This document shows, one piece after another, positions 18,041-26,937 of a stretch of DNA of 64,000 nt. This DNA comes from Algoriphagus ornithinivorans. GTDB lineage: Bacteria; Bacteroidota; Bacteroidia; Cytophagales; Cyclobacteriaceae. Below the pieces are notes generated by a model. It was given only the letters and a program-made list of their open reading frames with translations. It was not told where the DNA came from and made no database searches. The first letter of the stretch is position 1. Every line of letters begins with the position of its first letter. Where the stretch lies: contig NZ_FOVW01000004.1 in NCBI RefSeq assembly GCF_900115305.1, forward strand, positions 124,001 through 188,000, written 5' to 3'. A program made the position numbers and the translations under genes.

Positions 18041-19189
18041 ATGATTATGAGGTACTTATTTTGTTTGGGAATAATATGGATAATCTCCTGCTCTGATAAA
18101 AATCAAAATGATGGATTGGGTTATTTCAAAAAGAAAAATTTTTTAATAGATACATTTGTCGTTGATGCAACAGGGGAAATAATTTTTTTGAAATACCAAT
18201 TATTTGGATCAGACAAAAGTAAGGATGATAAGTACCTCTTCAATTTTAACTTGGATGATCATACCCTGGAGAAAATCAATTTGGATCAATTGAAACTTGA
18301 AGAAAAACTACGCTTTGAAAAGGAGGGGCCTAATGGAACAGGTCATACTGTGGGAAAAATAAAAATTCACTCCGAAAATCGAATAATGATAAACGGGATG
18401 AACTATAGTTCATTATTTTCTTTAAAGGGCGAAAGACTACTAAAGATTTATTTTGAAAATTTTTCTTTAGGTGGACATCCAATGGAAGGAGGCGAAGAAT
18501 TGAGGTTCAGTAGAGAATTAGATACAAAAACAAACCGGTTATATGGAATAATTTTACGGCATAAAGATAAAAGTTTTGCTCTAGGTATTCTCCATTTGAA
18601 TGAATATGAAATTACCAAAATGGAGTTAAGTACATTTCAAAAATTACCTCACTATACTTTTACCAATATATTACCAGGAGGTAGCATGCTGAATAAATCA
18701 CCAGAAATTGAAATTGAAAAGTTTGGTTCAAAAATAATTCTTTCTAATCAAATCACAAATGCTTTAATGTGGTATGATACGGAAATGGATAGTCTGTTTT
18801 TGAGATCGTATAGTAGCCAACTTACGGCAAACTGTAAGTTGAAAGATTATCAATTACAACATGAGTCAGATGAGAGTTTTGATGCGGAATACAATAGATT
18901 TCTTCAAGAGATCAATTTCTTAGCTCCTTTTTGGGATGAAAAAAATCAAATTTTCTACCGCTTTTCTTATAAACTAATACCAATAGAAGATAATATTAAT
19001 ACGGAATTAAAATGGAAGGTGTTTCTGACAGCATTGGATAAGGATCTCAACTTAATTGGTGAGATAAGTGTTCCTCAATTGACAAAAGTTCCCGCTAAGC
19101 ATTTTGCAAAAGATGGTAAAATCTGGATTTTCGAGAATATTAATGATGAGCTTGCATTCCAGGTAATTGAAATTGCTGACTCATTATAA
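18041..19189 (+). CDS. DUF4221-type lipoprotein, partner of precursor 1
   Basis: 382 residues. The signal peptide ends in a lipobox (WIISCSD), so the protein is probably outer-membrane-anchored. The rest is beta-rich and propeller-like, with a LRFEKEGPNG motif as in DUF4221 proteins. The start may be the second Met at 18047. It directly follows precursor 1 beyond a terminator. The nearest relative in the window is the product of 37044, which follows the broken precursor 4, whose core resembles that of precursor 1. An immunity, receptor or carrier role is inference. Confidence 0.72.
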   Translation: MIMRYLFCLGIIWIISCSDKNQNDGLGYFKKKNFLIDTFVVDATGEIIFLKYQLFGSDKSKDDKYLFNFNLDDHTLEKINLDQLKLEEKLRFEKEGPNGTGHTVGKIKIHSENRIMINGMNYSSLFSLKGERLLKIYFENFSLGGHPMEGGEELRFSRELDTKTNRLYGIILRHKDKSFALGILHLNEYEITKMELSTFQKLPHYTFTNILPGGSMLNKSPEIEIEKFGSKIILSNQITNALMWYDTEMDSLFLRSYSSQLTANCKLKDYQLQHESDESFDAEYNRFLQEINFLAPFWDEKNQIFYRFSYKLIPIEDNINTELKWKVFLTALDKDLNLIGEISVPQLTKVPAKHFAKDGKIWIFENINDELAFQVIEIADSL

Positions 19190-19206
19190 ATTTTACTCCA
19201 AAACCA

Positions 19207-19506
19207 TTGAAAACCTTCCCCCATTACAAACAACCAGACTCCAAAGACTGTGGTCCTACTTGCTTGCGGATAATCGCAAAGCATTATGGGAAGCTTATTT
19301 CCTTAAAAGAAATCCGTGAAATATCGGAGACGATTCGGGAAGGAAGCAGCTTATTGAGGCGTAGTAGTGGGGATAAGAGACTGATTTTAAGTCTATTTGT
19401 GCTAAAAATATTTAAATCAAATCGCCCAGCTGGGGCTCTGATTAACTCCATTGATCCTCTGAACTACAGTCATATCGGGCCGCTGGCCCTCCTGAGTTGG
19501 CTCTAA
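19207..19506 (+). pseudogene. Truncated C39 peptidase fragment (transporter 5' end, copy 1)
   Basis: Starts at TTG like the intact transporter. The first 50 residues (FPHYKQPDSKDCGPTCLRI and on to REGSSLL) are nearly identical in DNA to 21389-21540, including the catalytic Cys. After that the sequence loses all similarity and the frame stops by chance, without the His and Asp, the membrane helices or the ATPase. It lies 18 nt after the DUF4221 gene, in the place the full transporter occupies in the next cassette. Confidence 0.85.
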
Positions 19507-19637
19507 AAAATCAGCCTCAGAGAGGCGTTTTGATTGAAGAGATAAGGCTCCTTTCGGCAAACTGAGCTTCGAAGAAGCGATTTGGTAATTAAAAACGATC
19601 CCCCTCTGGATCTAAATTGTAATTCGATCCAATTATG
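19507..19637. other. Non-coding stretch between transporter fragment and regulator remnant
   Basis: No supported gene. The start holds a weak hairpin (GCCTCAGAGAGGC followed by GTTTTG) that could act as a terminator for the upstream cassette. The rest shows no homology I can see within the window. Confidence 0.4.
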
Positions 19638-19793
19638 TTAAGGAATTTGTAATCCCAGAATCCAGTTATTATTAGACAGAAAGATATTAGGCCCCATTGG
19701 GGTTTTCTGAGACACTTCCAAGAGATGAGCAACTTCCTGCTTGGAAAGCTTTTTTGCTTCCCTTGCTTTTTTCAATCGTGATCCAAATTCCAT
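19638..19793 (-). pseudogene. Broken XRE regulator, copy 2
   Basis: Reading from an ATG at 19793, 51 residues open with EFGSRLKKAREAKKLSKQEV and then AHLLEVSQKT, clearly homologous to the intact regulator at 15612 (KKIREEKKMSQQEVADLIG). The recognition helix is then interrupted: after SQKT the frame jumps to PMGPNIF, dropping about ten residues, and it soon ends. It is divergent from precursor 2 and has an operator palindrome between them, the same layout as the intact regulator. Confidence 0.75.
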
Positions 19794-19802
19794 ATTCAAA
19801 CA

Positions 19803-19816
19803 AGTAAAAAGTTACT
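19803..19816. promoter_or_regulatory. Operator palindrome, copy b
   Basis: AGTAAAAAGTTACT, identical to copy a, followed by a closely matching ATTAGAAATATCTTACTAGG. It lies 106 nt before precursor 2. Confidence 0.7.
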
Positions 19817-19875
19817 AAAGATTAGAAATATCTTACTAGGTATTGGCTAAATAAGCTAATAATTTAGGAACTAAT

Positions 19876-19894
19876 CGATCGGAGGTACCGATCG
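19876..19894 (+). promoter_or_regulatory. Stem-loop in the 5' UTR of precursor 2
   Basis: CGATCGG and CCGATCG form a perfect 7-bp stem around AGGTA. Related but weaker stems occur at the same distance before precursors 3, 4 and 5 (for example CGGATGGTCCG before precursor 3). It may control message stability or translation. Confidence 0.45.
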
Positions 19895-19922
19895 AGTCTT
19901 TTAATCATAATTACAATATTTC

Positions 19923-20129
19923 ATGAAAAAGTTAAGCTTAGAAATGCTCAGACTCAGCACCAATGAGATTTTGGAAAGAAGTCAGATGAAGAAGATTACA
20001 GGGGGGTACGGGGGTTCTTGCTATCTACAATGTGATAATTGGCAAAACCATAGACCTATGCAGGTAGATAATTGTCACTCTTCTGCCGTATATATTTATT
20101 GTAGCGGCGGAGGAGTGTGTACATGTTGA
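19923..20129 (+). CDS. Peptide precursor 2, GG leader, six-Cys core
   Basis: 68 residues. The leader differs from that of precursor 1 by one residue (Ile for Val at position 16) and ends KKITGG. The core has six Cys in the pattern C-x3-C, then C, C, and a closing C-x-C at the very end. This matches precursors 3 and 5 in cysteine layout but not in other residues. An operator palindrome lies upstream, a terminator follows, then a propeller-like gene and the transporter operon. Confidence 0.88.
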   Translation: MKKLSLEMLRLSTNEILERSQMKKITGGYGGSCYLQCDNWQNHRPMQVDNCHSSAVYIYCSGGGVCTC

Positions 20130-20143
20130 TGATTTAATAAAAT

Positions 20144-20177
20144 AAACAGGTTTAGAAAAAAATTTAAACCTGTTTTT
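20144..20177 (+). terminator. Terminator after precursor 2
   Basis: AAACAGGTTTA pairs with TAAACCTGTTT (11 bp), ending in a T run. It separates precursor 2 from the propeller gene 38 nt on and should keep peptide messages more abundant than those of the machinery. Confidence 0.82.
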
Positions 20178-20214
20178 ATATTTTAGTTTAAAGCTAATCT
20201 TCGAAAAACCCCTT

Positions 20215-21369
20215 ATGTTTAAAAAAAATTGTTATTGGCCTGTAATTTACTTCTTGTCTTTTTCTTTATTTAGTTGGCCTTCATTTTCCAATGCTCAATA
20301 TAAGCTGGAAGAAGTCAGGAGTTTCACTGTTGAATCTTTCTATCCGGTGGAAATAGTTGATTATTTCCCAAAGGATGGGCTTTATCTTGCTTACATTAAT
20401 TCTACGGAAGGAAAAAGGATTGTACTCATTAATGAAGAGGGGAACTTTATCAGCAACAAGATTTTGGAAGGCGATGGACCAAATAAATCCTCGGCCCCAT
20501 TCAATGCTATGTCCTTTGCAGAGGATGGTACTATCTATCTTCAATCCTTTTCGTTTATCTATCGCTATGATCAAAATTTGAACCTCCTTGACAAATTCAG
20601 CTATCCCTCTAGCACATCTATTCGAATTTTTGGGCGGATGGAGTTTTTTTCTTATTTCAAATTACCTGGTTCAAATTCCAATATTTCATTTATTACCAAT
20701 CCCTCTGATACGAATTCATTTCGTCCTGGAAATGATTCTCAGAGCGAGTTAATTGAGGTTTTCCACAAAGGAACAGAAGAATCTTTTAAATTAGCTCCAG
20801 TAACGGATCGGATTATGTATTCAAGGTTTGATAAATCCTTGTTAGCAGATCTCTTTTTCATCATTTATAAACTTGATCCAAAAAGTCGAAAGCTTTATTT
20901 AACTACCAAGACAGATATTGAGATCCTTATTTATGATTTGATCAGTAAAAAGCTGGATTCTAGAATTGAAATAAACCATGGAGAGTTCCCAATACTTCAA
21001 AAGAGTAAAATTTCAAGAGATGATTTTACATCAAAGGGAAGAATCGCTCTGGGGGCTAAAAATCACAAACTATTTTCTCTAGAAGGAGATAAAATAGTTT
21101 TGGATTATATCCAAGAAATCCCCTACGGCATCTATGAACAGAAGATTGCTGAGGACCCAACCTACCATCATTTCCAAGACCCAAACTATCACCGGTTGAT
21201 AATATTTGAAGGGACTACCCAGGTGTCAGGTGACATCAAACTTCCGGTCAACGGTAAATTAATGACTGCCTTGCCAGAGAATAGACTTCTATTTCAGTTA
21301 GTTGACCCAACTATTGAAGAGGATTTTATCCGTTTTGGTGTATACGAATTTATAAAATCAGGCAATTAA
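20215..21369 (+). CDS. Secreted beta-propeller-like protein, partner of precursor 2
   Basis: 384 residues with a signal peptide ending SNAQ. The body is beta-rich, with repeated DYFPKDGLYLAYI, LEGDGPN and FAEDGTIYLQS motifs. The conserved C-terminal block reads YHRLIIFEG, SGDIKLPVNG, LPENRLLFQL and EEDFIRFGVYE. Products of 26938, 35425 and 38821 share these blocks, giving a four-member family I cannot name. It starts beyond the precursor 2 terminator and ends 19 nt before the transporter. A role as cognate receptor, immunity protein or chaperone is inference. Confidence 0.78.
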   Translation: MFKKNCYWPVIYFLSFSLFSWPSFSNAQYKLEEVRSFTVESFYPVEIVDYFPKDGLYLAYINSTEGKRIVLINEEGNFISNKILEGDGPNKSSAPFNAMSFAEDGTIYLQSFSFIYRYDQNLNLLDKFSYPSSTSIRIFGRMEFFSYFKLPGSNSNISFITNPSDTNSFRPGNDSQSELIEVFHKGTEESFKLAPVTDRIMYSRFDKSLLADLFFIIYKLDPKSRKLYLTTKTDIEILIYDLISKKLDSRIEINHGEFPILQKSKISRDDFTSKGRIALGAKNHKLFSLEGDKIVLDYIQEIPYGIYEQKIAEDPTYHHFQDPNYHRLIIFEGTTQVSGDIKLPVNGKLMTALPENRLLFQLVDPTIEEDFIRFGVYEFIKSGN

Positions 21370-21388
21370 GGATATACTTATTTTTGAT

Positions 21389-23590
21389 TTGAAAATTACC
21401 TTCCCCCATTACAAACAACCAGACTCCAAAGACTGTGGTCCTACTTGCTTGCGGATAATCGCAAAGCACTACGGCAAACTAATTTCCCTTAAAGAAATCC
21501 GTGAAATATCGGAGACGACTCGGGAAGGAAGCAGCCTATTGAAGCTTAGTGATGCAGCTGAAGGGATGGGGTTTAAAACTATTGGGGCAAAGTTAAGCTT
21601 TGAAAAGTTGATTCAAGCCCCTTTGCCCTTAATTTTACATTGGGAAAAGCAGCACTTTGTGGTTGTGTATCGAATCAGAAAAGATACCGTCTATATCTCT
21701 GATCCTGCGTACGGCTTGATCTCGTATTCCAAAGAAGAGTTTATCTCCCGGTGGATCGGTAATAATGCCACTGAGCATACACAGGAAGGGGTCACGCTTT
21801 TACTGGAGCCTACTCCAGCCTTCCGAAAAATGAAATGGGAGGAAAAAGAAAAACGTTCGCTTGGTTTCCTCTTCAACTACCTGTTCCAGTATAAAAATCT
21901 GATTGCGCAATTAGCCATCGGGCTACTGGTAGGTAGTTTATTGCAGCTAATTTTTCCTTTCCTGACGCAGAGCATTGTGGATGTTGGGATCCAAAATCAG
22001 GACATCAATTTTATTTACTTGGTTCTCTTTGCACAGATTATGCTGTTTTTGGGCAGGATGAGTGTGGAAGTGCTTCGTAGCTGGATTTTGCTGCACCTGA
22101 CTACTCGGATTAATATTTCACTGGTCTCGGATTTTTTCATCAAGCTGATGAATCTTCCCATTTCATACTTTGATACTAGGATGACCGGGGATATCATGCA
22201 GCGAATAGGCGATCATCGTAGGATAGAGAGCCTTTTGACAGGCACCACACTCAGCACCTTGTTTTCTTTCTTCAATCTGATCGTTTTTGGCGTTGTTTTG
22301 GTCTATTACAGCATTACTATTTTTTCAATCTTTCTTGGTGGTAGTGTGCTATACCTTGTTTGGGTGCTGTTTTTTATGAAGCGGCGCGGAGAACTCGATT
22401 ACAAGCGATTTGCCCAGTTGAGCCAGGAACAAAGCACTGTGATCGAGCTCATCAATGGCATGCAGGAAATCAAAATGCACAATGCCGAGAAGCAGAAACG
22501 CTGGACTTGGGAATTTGTACAGGCCAGATTATTTCAAATATCCATTAAATCTTTAACCCTAGAGCAGACCCAGCAGGTAGGCTCATCCGTGATCAACGAA
22601 CTCAAAAATATCCTGATCACCTTTACTTCTGCCGTACTCGTGATCGAAGGAAACCTGACCTTGGGCATGATGCTGGCCCTGCAATACATCATTGGACAGT
22701 TGAATAGCCCCATCAATGAGTTGGTAGGCTTTGTTCGGTCTTTCCAGGATGCCAGCATCAGCCTGGAAAGACTCAATGAAATCCATAACAAAGAAGATGA
22801 AGAAAATTCTGAAAAACAGCTGGCCAGAACAGTTGAACCTGGCAAGGCCATGGAAGCCAAGAACCTCTCCTTTCGCTATGTCGGTGCAAAGGAAGTTGTA
22901 TTGACTGGAATTAACCTACGCATCCAGCCCAAAAAAGTCACAGCCATCGTGGGTGCAAGTGGTAGTGGAAAGACCACCCTGATGAAGCTGCTACTAAAAT
23001 TCTATGAACCCAGTTCCGGGGAAATCCGCTATGGTAATTATGATCTCAAAACAGTCAGTGCTAAAAGTTGGCGGGAACAGTGCGGGGTGGTCATGCAGGA
23101 AGGCTATGTGTTCAACGACACCATAGCGGCCAATATAGCAGTGGGGCAGGACAGCATAGATCAGGAAAGATTGCTTGAAGCTGCCCGAATCGCCAATATT
23201 CTGGACTTTATTCAGTCTCTACCCCTTGGATTCAATACTAAGATTGGAAATGAAGGAGTAGGAATGAGTACAGGTCAGAAGCAACGCCTCTTCATTGCCC
23301 GAGCTATTTACAAAAATCCAGCAATGCTCTTTTTTGATGAAGCTACTTCGGCCTTGGATGCCAAAAATGAACGTGAGGTCATGGAAAACCTCCAGAAGTT
23401 TATGCAGGGCAAAACGGTGTTTATCATTGCCCACCGATTGAGTACGGTCCGTAATGCGGATCAGATCATTGTAATCGATCGGGGTAAAATCGTTGAACAA
23501 GGGCCCCATGTAGATTTGGTTCATGCCAAAGGCATCTATTATGATCTGGTGAAAAATCAGTTGGAACTGGAAAAGATTAACTCAAACTGA
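21389..23590 (+). CDS. Peptidase C39-containing ABC transporter (PCAT)
   Basis: 733 residues from a TTG start that is preserved in two other copies of this 5' end. C39 domain (1-140): Q10, catalytic C16 in DCGPTC, H89 in KQHFVVVY and D105 in YISDPAYG are all present. The membrane domain with about six helices spans about 165-460. The ATPase has Walker A GASGSGKTT (about 521), signature STGQKQR (about 626, Ser-Thr-Gly in place of Ser-Gly-Gly), Walker B MLFFDEATSALD and the H-loop AHRLST. It should cut precursors after GG and export the cores. HlyD and glycosyltransferase-like genes follow 2 nt and 0 nt apart. Confidence 0.95.
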   Translation: MKITFPHYKQPDSKDCGPTCLRIIAKHYGKLISLKEIREISETTREGSSLLKLSDAAEGMGFKTIGAKLSFEKLIQAPLPLILHWEKQHFVVVYRIRKDTVYISDPAYGLISYSKEEFISRWIGNNATEHTQEGVTLLLEPTPAFRKMKWEEKEKRSLGFLFNYLFQYKNLIAQLAIGLLVGSLLQLIFPFLTQSIVDVGIQNQDINFIYLVLFAQIMLFLGRMSVEVLRSWILLHLTTRINISLVSDFFIKLMNLPISYFDTRMTGDIMQRIGDHRRIESLLTGTTLSTLFSFFNLIVFGVVLVYYSITIFSIFLGGSVLYLVWVLFFMKRRGELDYKRFAQLSQEQSTVIELINGMQEIKMHNAEKQKRWTWEFVQARLFQISIKSLTLEQTQQVGSSVINELKNILITFTSAVLVIEGNLTLGMMLALQYIIGQLNSPINELVGFVRSFQDASISLERLNEIHNKEDEENSEKQLARTVEPGKAMEAKNLSFRYVGAKEVVLTGINLRIQPKKVTAIVGASGSGKTTLMKLLLKFYEPSSGEIRYGNYDLKTVSAKSWREQCGVVMQEGYVFNDTIAANIAVGQDSIDQERLLEAARIANILDFIQSLPLGFNTKIGNEGVGMSTGQKQRLFIARAIYKNPAMLFFDEATSALDAKNEREVMENLQKFMQGKTVFIIAHRLSTVRNADQIIVIDRGKIVEQGPHVDLVHAKGIYYDLVKNQLELEKINSN

Positions 23591-23592
23591 TC

Positions 23593-24894
23593 ATGCCTGT
23601 AATTAGCCAAAACGATAAGCTTCACCTTCGCTCTGAAGAAGTACAGGAGATTATTTCCCGGCCCCCGGCCTGGTTGGTACGATGGGGAATTACTTTGATA
23701 TTTATTCTGCTTTCTCTTTTGATAGGATTATCCTTTTTGATCCGATATCCTGATTTTGTGGAAGCGAAAGTATTGGTTACTACTGCTGAGCCAACAGAAC
23801 GAATAGCAGCCCGGTTTACAGGTCAAATTGATAGCATATTTGTCAACAATAGAGATCAGGTAAAAAGTGGGCAGATTTTGGCAGGTTTCAAGAGCACAGC
23901 TAGGTTGGAAGATGTGCTCTTTTTGAAGACTACCCTAGAGAAAGAACCCTTTGAGAAGGAAAATGACTATTTTTTTCCTGTCGACACCATTTCTGAGTTG
24001 GTTTTGGGGGAAATAGCATTACCATTTTTGGAATTCGAAAGAAGCTATATGGAGTATCGTTTGATTAGAGAGCTCCAACCTTTTGTCCAGCAGACGGAAG
24101 GTGCCAAGGCGTCCATTGAAGAAATTAAAAAAAGGATAAGCAGCCAACAATCCCAAAAGGAAATACTTAACAGAAGACTTTCATTAGCCAAAATCGACTA
24201 CGAACGTAACAGAAACCTCCATCAGCAAGGGGTCATTGCAGATAAGGATTTTGAATCCCGTGAAATGGAGTATTTGCAGATGGAAGAACAGGTCAATCAG
24301 ATGGCCATATCCATCTCTCAATTGCAGGAAACACTGAATTCGGCTTATCAAACAATCAAGAACACCAACATCAATCGGGAAGAAGAGGAAGCGAGGTCAT
24401 TGAAAGCCCTAATCCAATCCTATCAAGGACTTAAGCGGAGTTTACGGGATTGGGAATATTTGTATCTGATGAAATCTTCCATTAATGGTATAGTCAGCTT
24501 CCAAAAAGTATGGGGAGCCAATCAGCAAGTCAATTCAGGGGAACTAGTGTTTACCGTATTGCCTGATAATAAATCCGAGCTAATGGGCGCCATGAAAATA
24601 GCGGCTCAAAATGCCGGAAAAGTGAGCATTGACCAAAAAGTCCTGATCAAATTGGACAATCATCCTTTTCAGGAATATGGGGCATTAATCGGGAAGATTT
24701 CCAGCATTTCGGTGTCTCCTGACGAAGAATTCAACTACTTGATATATGCCACACTACCCCAAGGGACAATGACCTCCTTCAATAGAGAAATCCCATTTAA
24801 TCAGGAACTGTTGGGAAATGCTGAAATCATCACCGAAGAACTGAGTGTGGCCGAGCGCTTATTTTTCAAGTTTAGGTCAATAACGGTTAATTAG
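23593..24894 (+). CDS. HlyD-family periplasmic adaptor
   Basis: 433 residues with one membrane helix at about 30-52, a lipoyl-like half near residues 75-95 (RFTGQIDSIFVNNRDQVKSG), a long coiled coil (about 155-270) and a second lipoyl and beta-barrel region. This is the normal adaptor of type I export. It starts 2 nt after the transporter stop and ends directly against the next start, so the three genes form an operon. It links the inner-membrane transporter to an outer-membrane channel, and no TolC gene is present in the window. Confidence 0.93.
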   Translation: MPVISQNDKLHLRSEEVQEIISRPPAWLVRWGITLIFILLSLLIGLSFLIRYPDFVEAKVLVTTAEPTERIAARFTGQIDSIFVNNRDQVKSGQILAGFKSTARLEDVLFLKTTLEKEPFEKENDYFFPVDTISELVLGEIALPFLEFERSYMEYRLIRELQPFVQQTEGAKASIEEIKKRISSQQSQKEILNRRLSLAKIDYERNRNLHQQGVIADKDFESREMEYLQMEEQVNQMAISISQLQETLNSAYQTIKNTNINREEEEARSLKALIQSYQGLKRSLRDWEYLYLMKSSINGIVSFQKVWGANQQVNSGELVFTVLPDNKSELMGAMKIAAQNAGKVSIDQKVLIKLDNHPFQEYGALIGKISSISVSPDEEFNYLIYATLPQGTMTSFNREIPFNQELLGNAEIITEELSVAERLFFKFRSITVN

Positions 24895-26535
24895 ATGAAG
24901 ATTGTTCACACATTTTGGATTGATGAGGGAAAAGACCCCTTGAAAGATAGTTTTGGATGGTGCAGTGCTCCGTATCATGTGATGAGTTGGGCGCTTAGTA
25001 GCCTACAACTTCATAAATTTTACGAAGACCTGGAATTGATTACCGATAGGAAGGGAAAAGAGTTGCTAATTGATCAATTGCAATTACCTTATAAAAAGGT
25101 GAGAATTGAACTGGATGATTTAGATTTAGTTCAAATTCCCGGCTTATGGGTAATGAAAAAAATATATTCCTATACACTACATGAAGAACCTTTCCTCAAT
25201 GTGGACGGGGATGTTTTTGTTTATGCCCCATTTCCCAAAGAACTTATTTCCGGCCAACTGATAGCCCAGAACATCGAGCAAGATTTTGATTATTACAAAG
25301 AGTTGGTCGGGCTCGTCGGCGATTCTTTTCCACTTGTTCCAAAGCCGATTAAAGACCAAATCGACAAGGGAAAGGAAATCAAGGCTAGTAATGCCGGGAT
25401 ATTTGGGGGAAATAATTATGCATTTTTCAAAGATTATTTTCAGGTGGTTGAGCAGTTTATTGCAGCTAATCATGAACAGATTAAATCTTTAAGTCCTTCA
25501 CAAATTGTAAATTTCAATGCGGTAGTTGAGCAGTATATTTTCCATTGCCTGAGTACTGACCAAAGCATGGAGGTGAAGTATCTATTGGACACCGTTTACG
25601 ATCCTTCTTTTTTTGAATCTTTTGCCAATTTTCATCACTTGCCTAATGATATCGCTTTTATGCATGCCTTGGGAGATTATAAGAAAAACGGTTGGGTTTG
25701 TGACCAATTAGCGCATCGATTACGACTGGATTATCCCGAATACTTTGCCAGGGTAATGAATCTCTTTGAAAAAGATGAATTAGCGTCTTCTGAAAAAACA
25801 GTTCCCTACGCATCAAGAGATCTTCCAATTAACCCTAAAAAATTTGCTACTAACTATCTATCAAAACCCGAAACCCAGCAATTTTACAGAACAGATCAAA
25901 TCCTTTCTGCCATCTGTGAAAAAGAAGGCATTTCCTTGGAAAGGGAAGAATTCACCATTTCTGAATTGAAGGATAATTTGGGCAGAAAATTGACCGATCC
26001 GCATACCCTCAGGGTTTTGGATGATGTGTATGAGTTTGAACAAGAGAAGCTTAGATTAATCGAATTATTTCATAAGGAAAACTCAGAAATGGGTGATGAG
26101 TTTCCAGCCATTCAATCTGCCAATCAGGTGCTGACGAATAAAGGCTGGCAAGAAATGGCCGAGCTTAAATTGGCTCCAAATTGCAAATCAATCCTCTCTG
26201 AATGGGATTGGTCTCAAAATTCCGTGTTGTTCACTCGGGTCAAAATTAATCCCATTGCAAACAATCTCTTACTTCCTCCTCATTATTATCAAACGATACT
26301 GCTTTGGGACAGGCATCATCAGGAAGTCATCGAATATCTCTTAGGGCCTATTGGATCCTACCTTTTGTCTATCCTCAAGGAAGATGACTATACCGGAATG
26401 AGTGAGTTGGTAACTAAAGTGAGTACTTTTTTTGATTTAATAGATGAAAAACAAGTACTGAAATTGTTGGATGAAGAGATACGGTTTTTAGCCTACAGCG
26501 GAGTGATAATTTTAAGGGAAATCGTGGATAGATAA
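24895..26535 (+). CDS. Glycosyltransferase-like protein (DUF6734-like N-terminus)
   Basis: 546 residues, no signal peptide. The start MKIVHTFWIDEG and the segments SWALSSLQLHKFYEDLELI and LNVDGDVFVYAP (a DxD-like metal motif) suggest a GT-A nucleotide-sugar fold like that of DUF6734 proteins. The C-terminal 200 residues are helical and unrecognised. It is fused tightly to the transporter operon (ATG directly after the HlyD stop). It may glycosylate precursors before export or have another tailoring role. This is the least certain member of the operon. Confidence 0.6.
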   Translation: MKIVHTFWIDEGKDPLKDSFGWCSAPYHVMSWALSSLQLHKFYEDLELITDRKGKELLIDQLQLPYKKVRIELDDLDLVQIPGLWVMKKIYSYTLHEEPFLNVDGDVFVYAPFPKELISGQLIAQNIEQDFDYYKELVGLVGDSFPLVPKPIKDQIDKGKEIKASNAGIFGGNNYAFFKDYFQVVEQFIAANHEQIKSLSPSQIVNFNAVVEQYIFHCLSTDQSMEVKYLLDTVYDPSFFESFANFHHLPNDIAFMHALGDYKKNGWVCDQLAHRLRLDYPEYFARVMNLFEKDELASSEKTVPYASRDLPINPKKFATNYLSKPETQQFYRTDQILSAICEKEGISLEREEFTISELKDNLGRKLTDPHTLRVLDDVYEFEQEKLRLIELFHKENSEMGDEFPAIQSANQVLTNKGWQEMAELKLAPNCKSILSEWDWSQNSVLFTRVKINPIANNLLLPPHYYQTILLWDRHHQEVIEYLLGPIGSYLLSILKEDDYTGMSELVTKVSTFFDLIDEKQVLKLLDEEIRFLAYSGVIILREIVDR

Positions 26536-26538
26536 TTC

Positions 26539-26552
26539 AGTAAAATTTTACT
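26539..26552. promoter_or_regulatory. Operator palindrome, copy c
   Basis: AGTAAAATTTTACT, 111 nt before precursor 3, followed by a half-site (TTTAGTAAAATTGG) and GTATAGGTATTCAG. The whole upstream block through GGTCCGTTCTGGAGTAAG recurs before precursor 5. Confidence 0.7.
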
Positions 26553-26662
26553 AGAATTTAGTAAAATTGGTATAGGTATTCAGTTGATAGGCAAGTAATT
26601 TAAAAGAATTATAGATCGGATGGTCCGTTCTGGAGTAAGTTCACATTAAAAAAATTAAAATA

Positions 26663-26881
26663 ATGAAAAAATTAAGTTTAGAAATGCTCAGACTCAGCAC
26701 CAATGAGATTTTGGAAAGAAGTCAGATGAAGAGGATTACCGGAGGTTATGGGTCAGGTCCATGCTACATTACTTGTTCAAGCCCTGATGGAGGGGCTCCA
26801 AAACAACACTCTGTTCCTAGTTGTAGTGCAGGTTGTCTTCAAGGTGTAGGATTATCTTCTTTATATTGTTCATGTAATTGA
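26663..26881 (+). CDS. Peptide precursor 3, GG leader, six-Cys core
   Basis: 72 residues. The leader ends QMKRITGG and otherwise matches precursor 2 exactly. The core starts YGSGPC and has six Cys arranged as C-x3-C, C-x3-C and a terminal C-x-C. It is downstream of the transporter operon but has its own upstream operator, so it is probably transcribed separately as well. No clear terminator follows. The neighbouring propeller gene faces the opposite way. Confidence 0.88.
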   Translation: MKKLSLEMLRLSTNEILERSQMKRITGGYGSGPCYITCSSPDGGAPKQHSVPSCSAGCLQGVGLSSLYCSCN

Positions 26882-26937
26882 AACAATTCAAGCAATATTC
26901 CTTTAGTATAATTATGGAATGAGATATGGTAAAAAAA

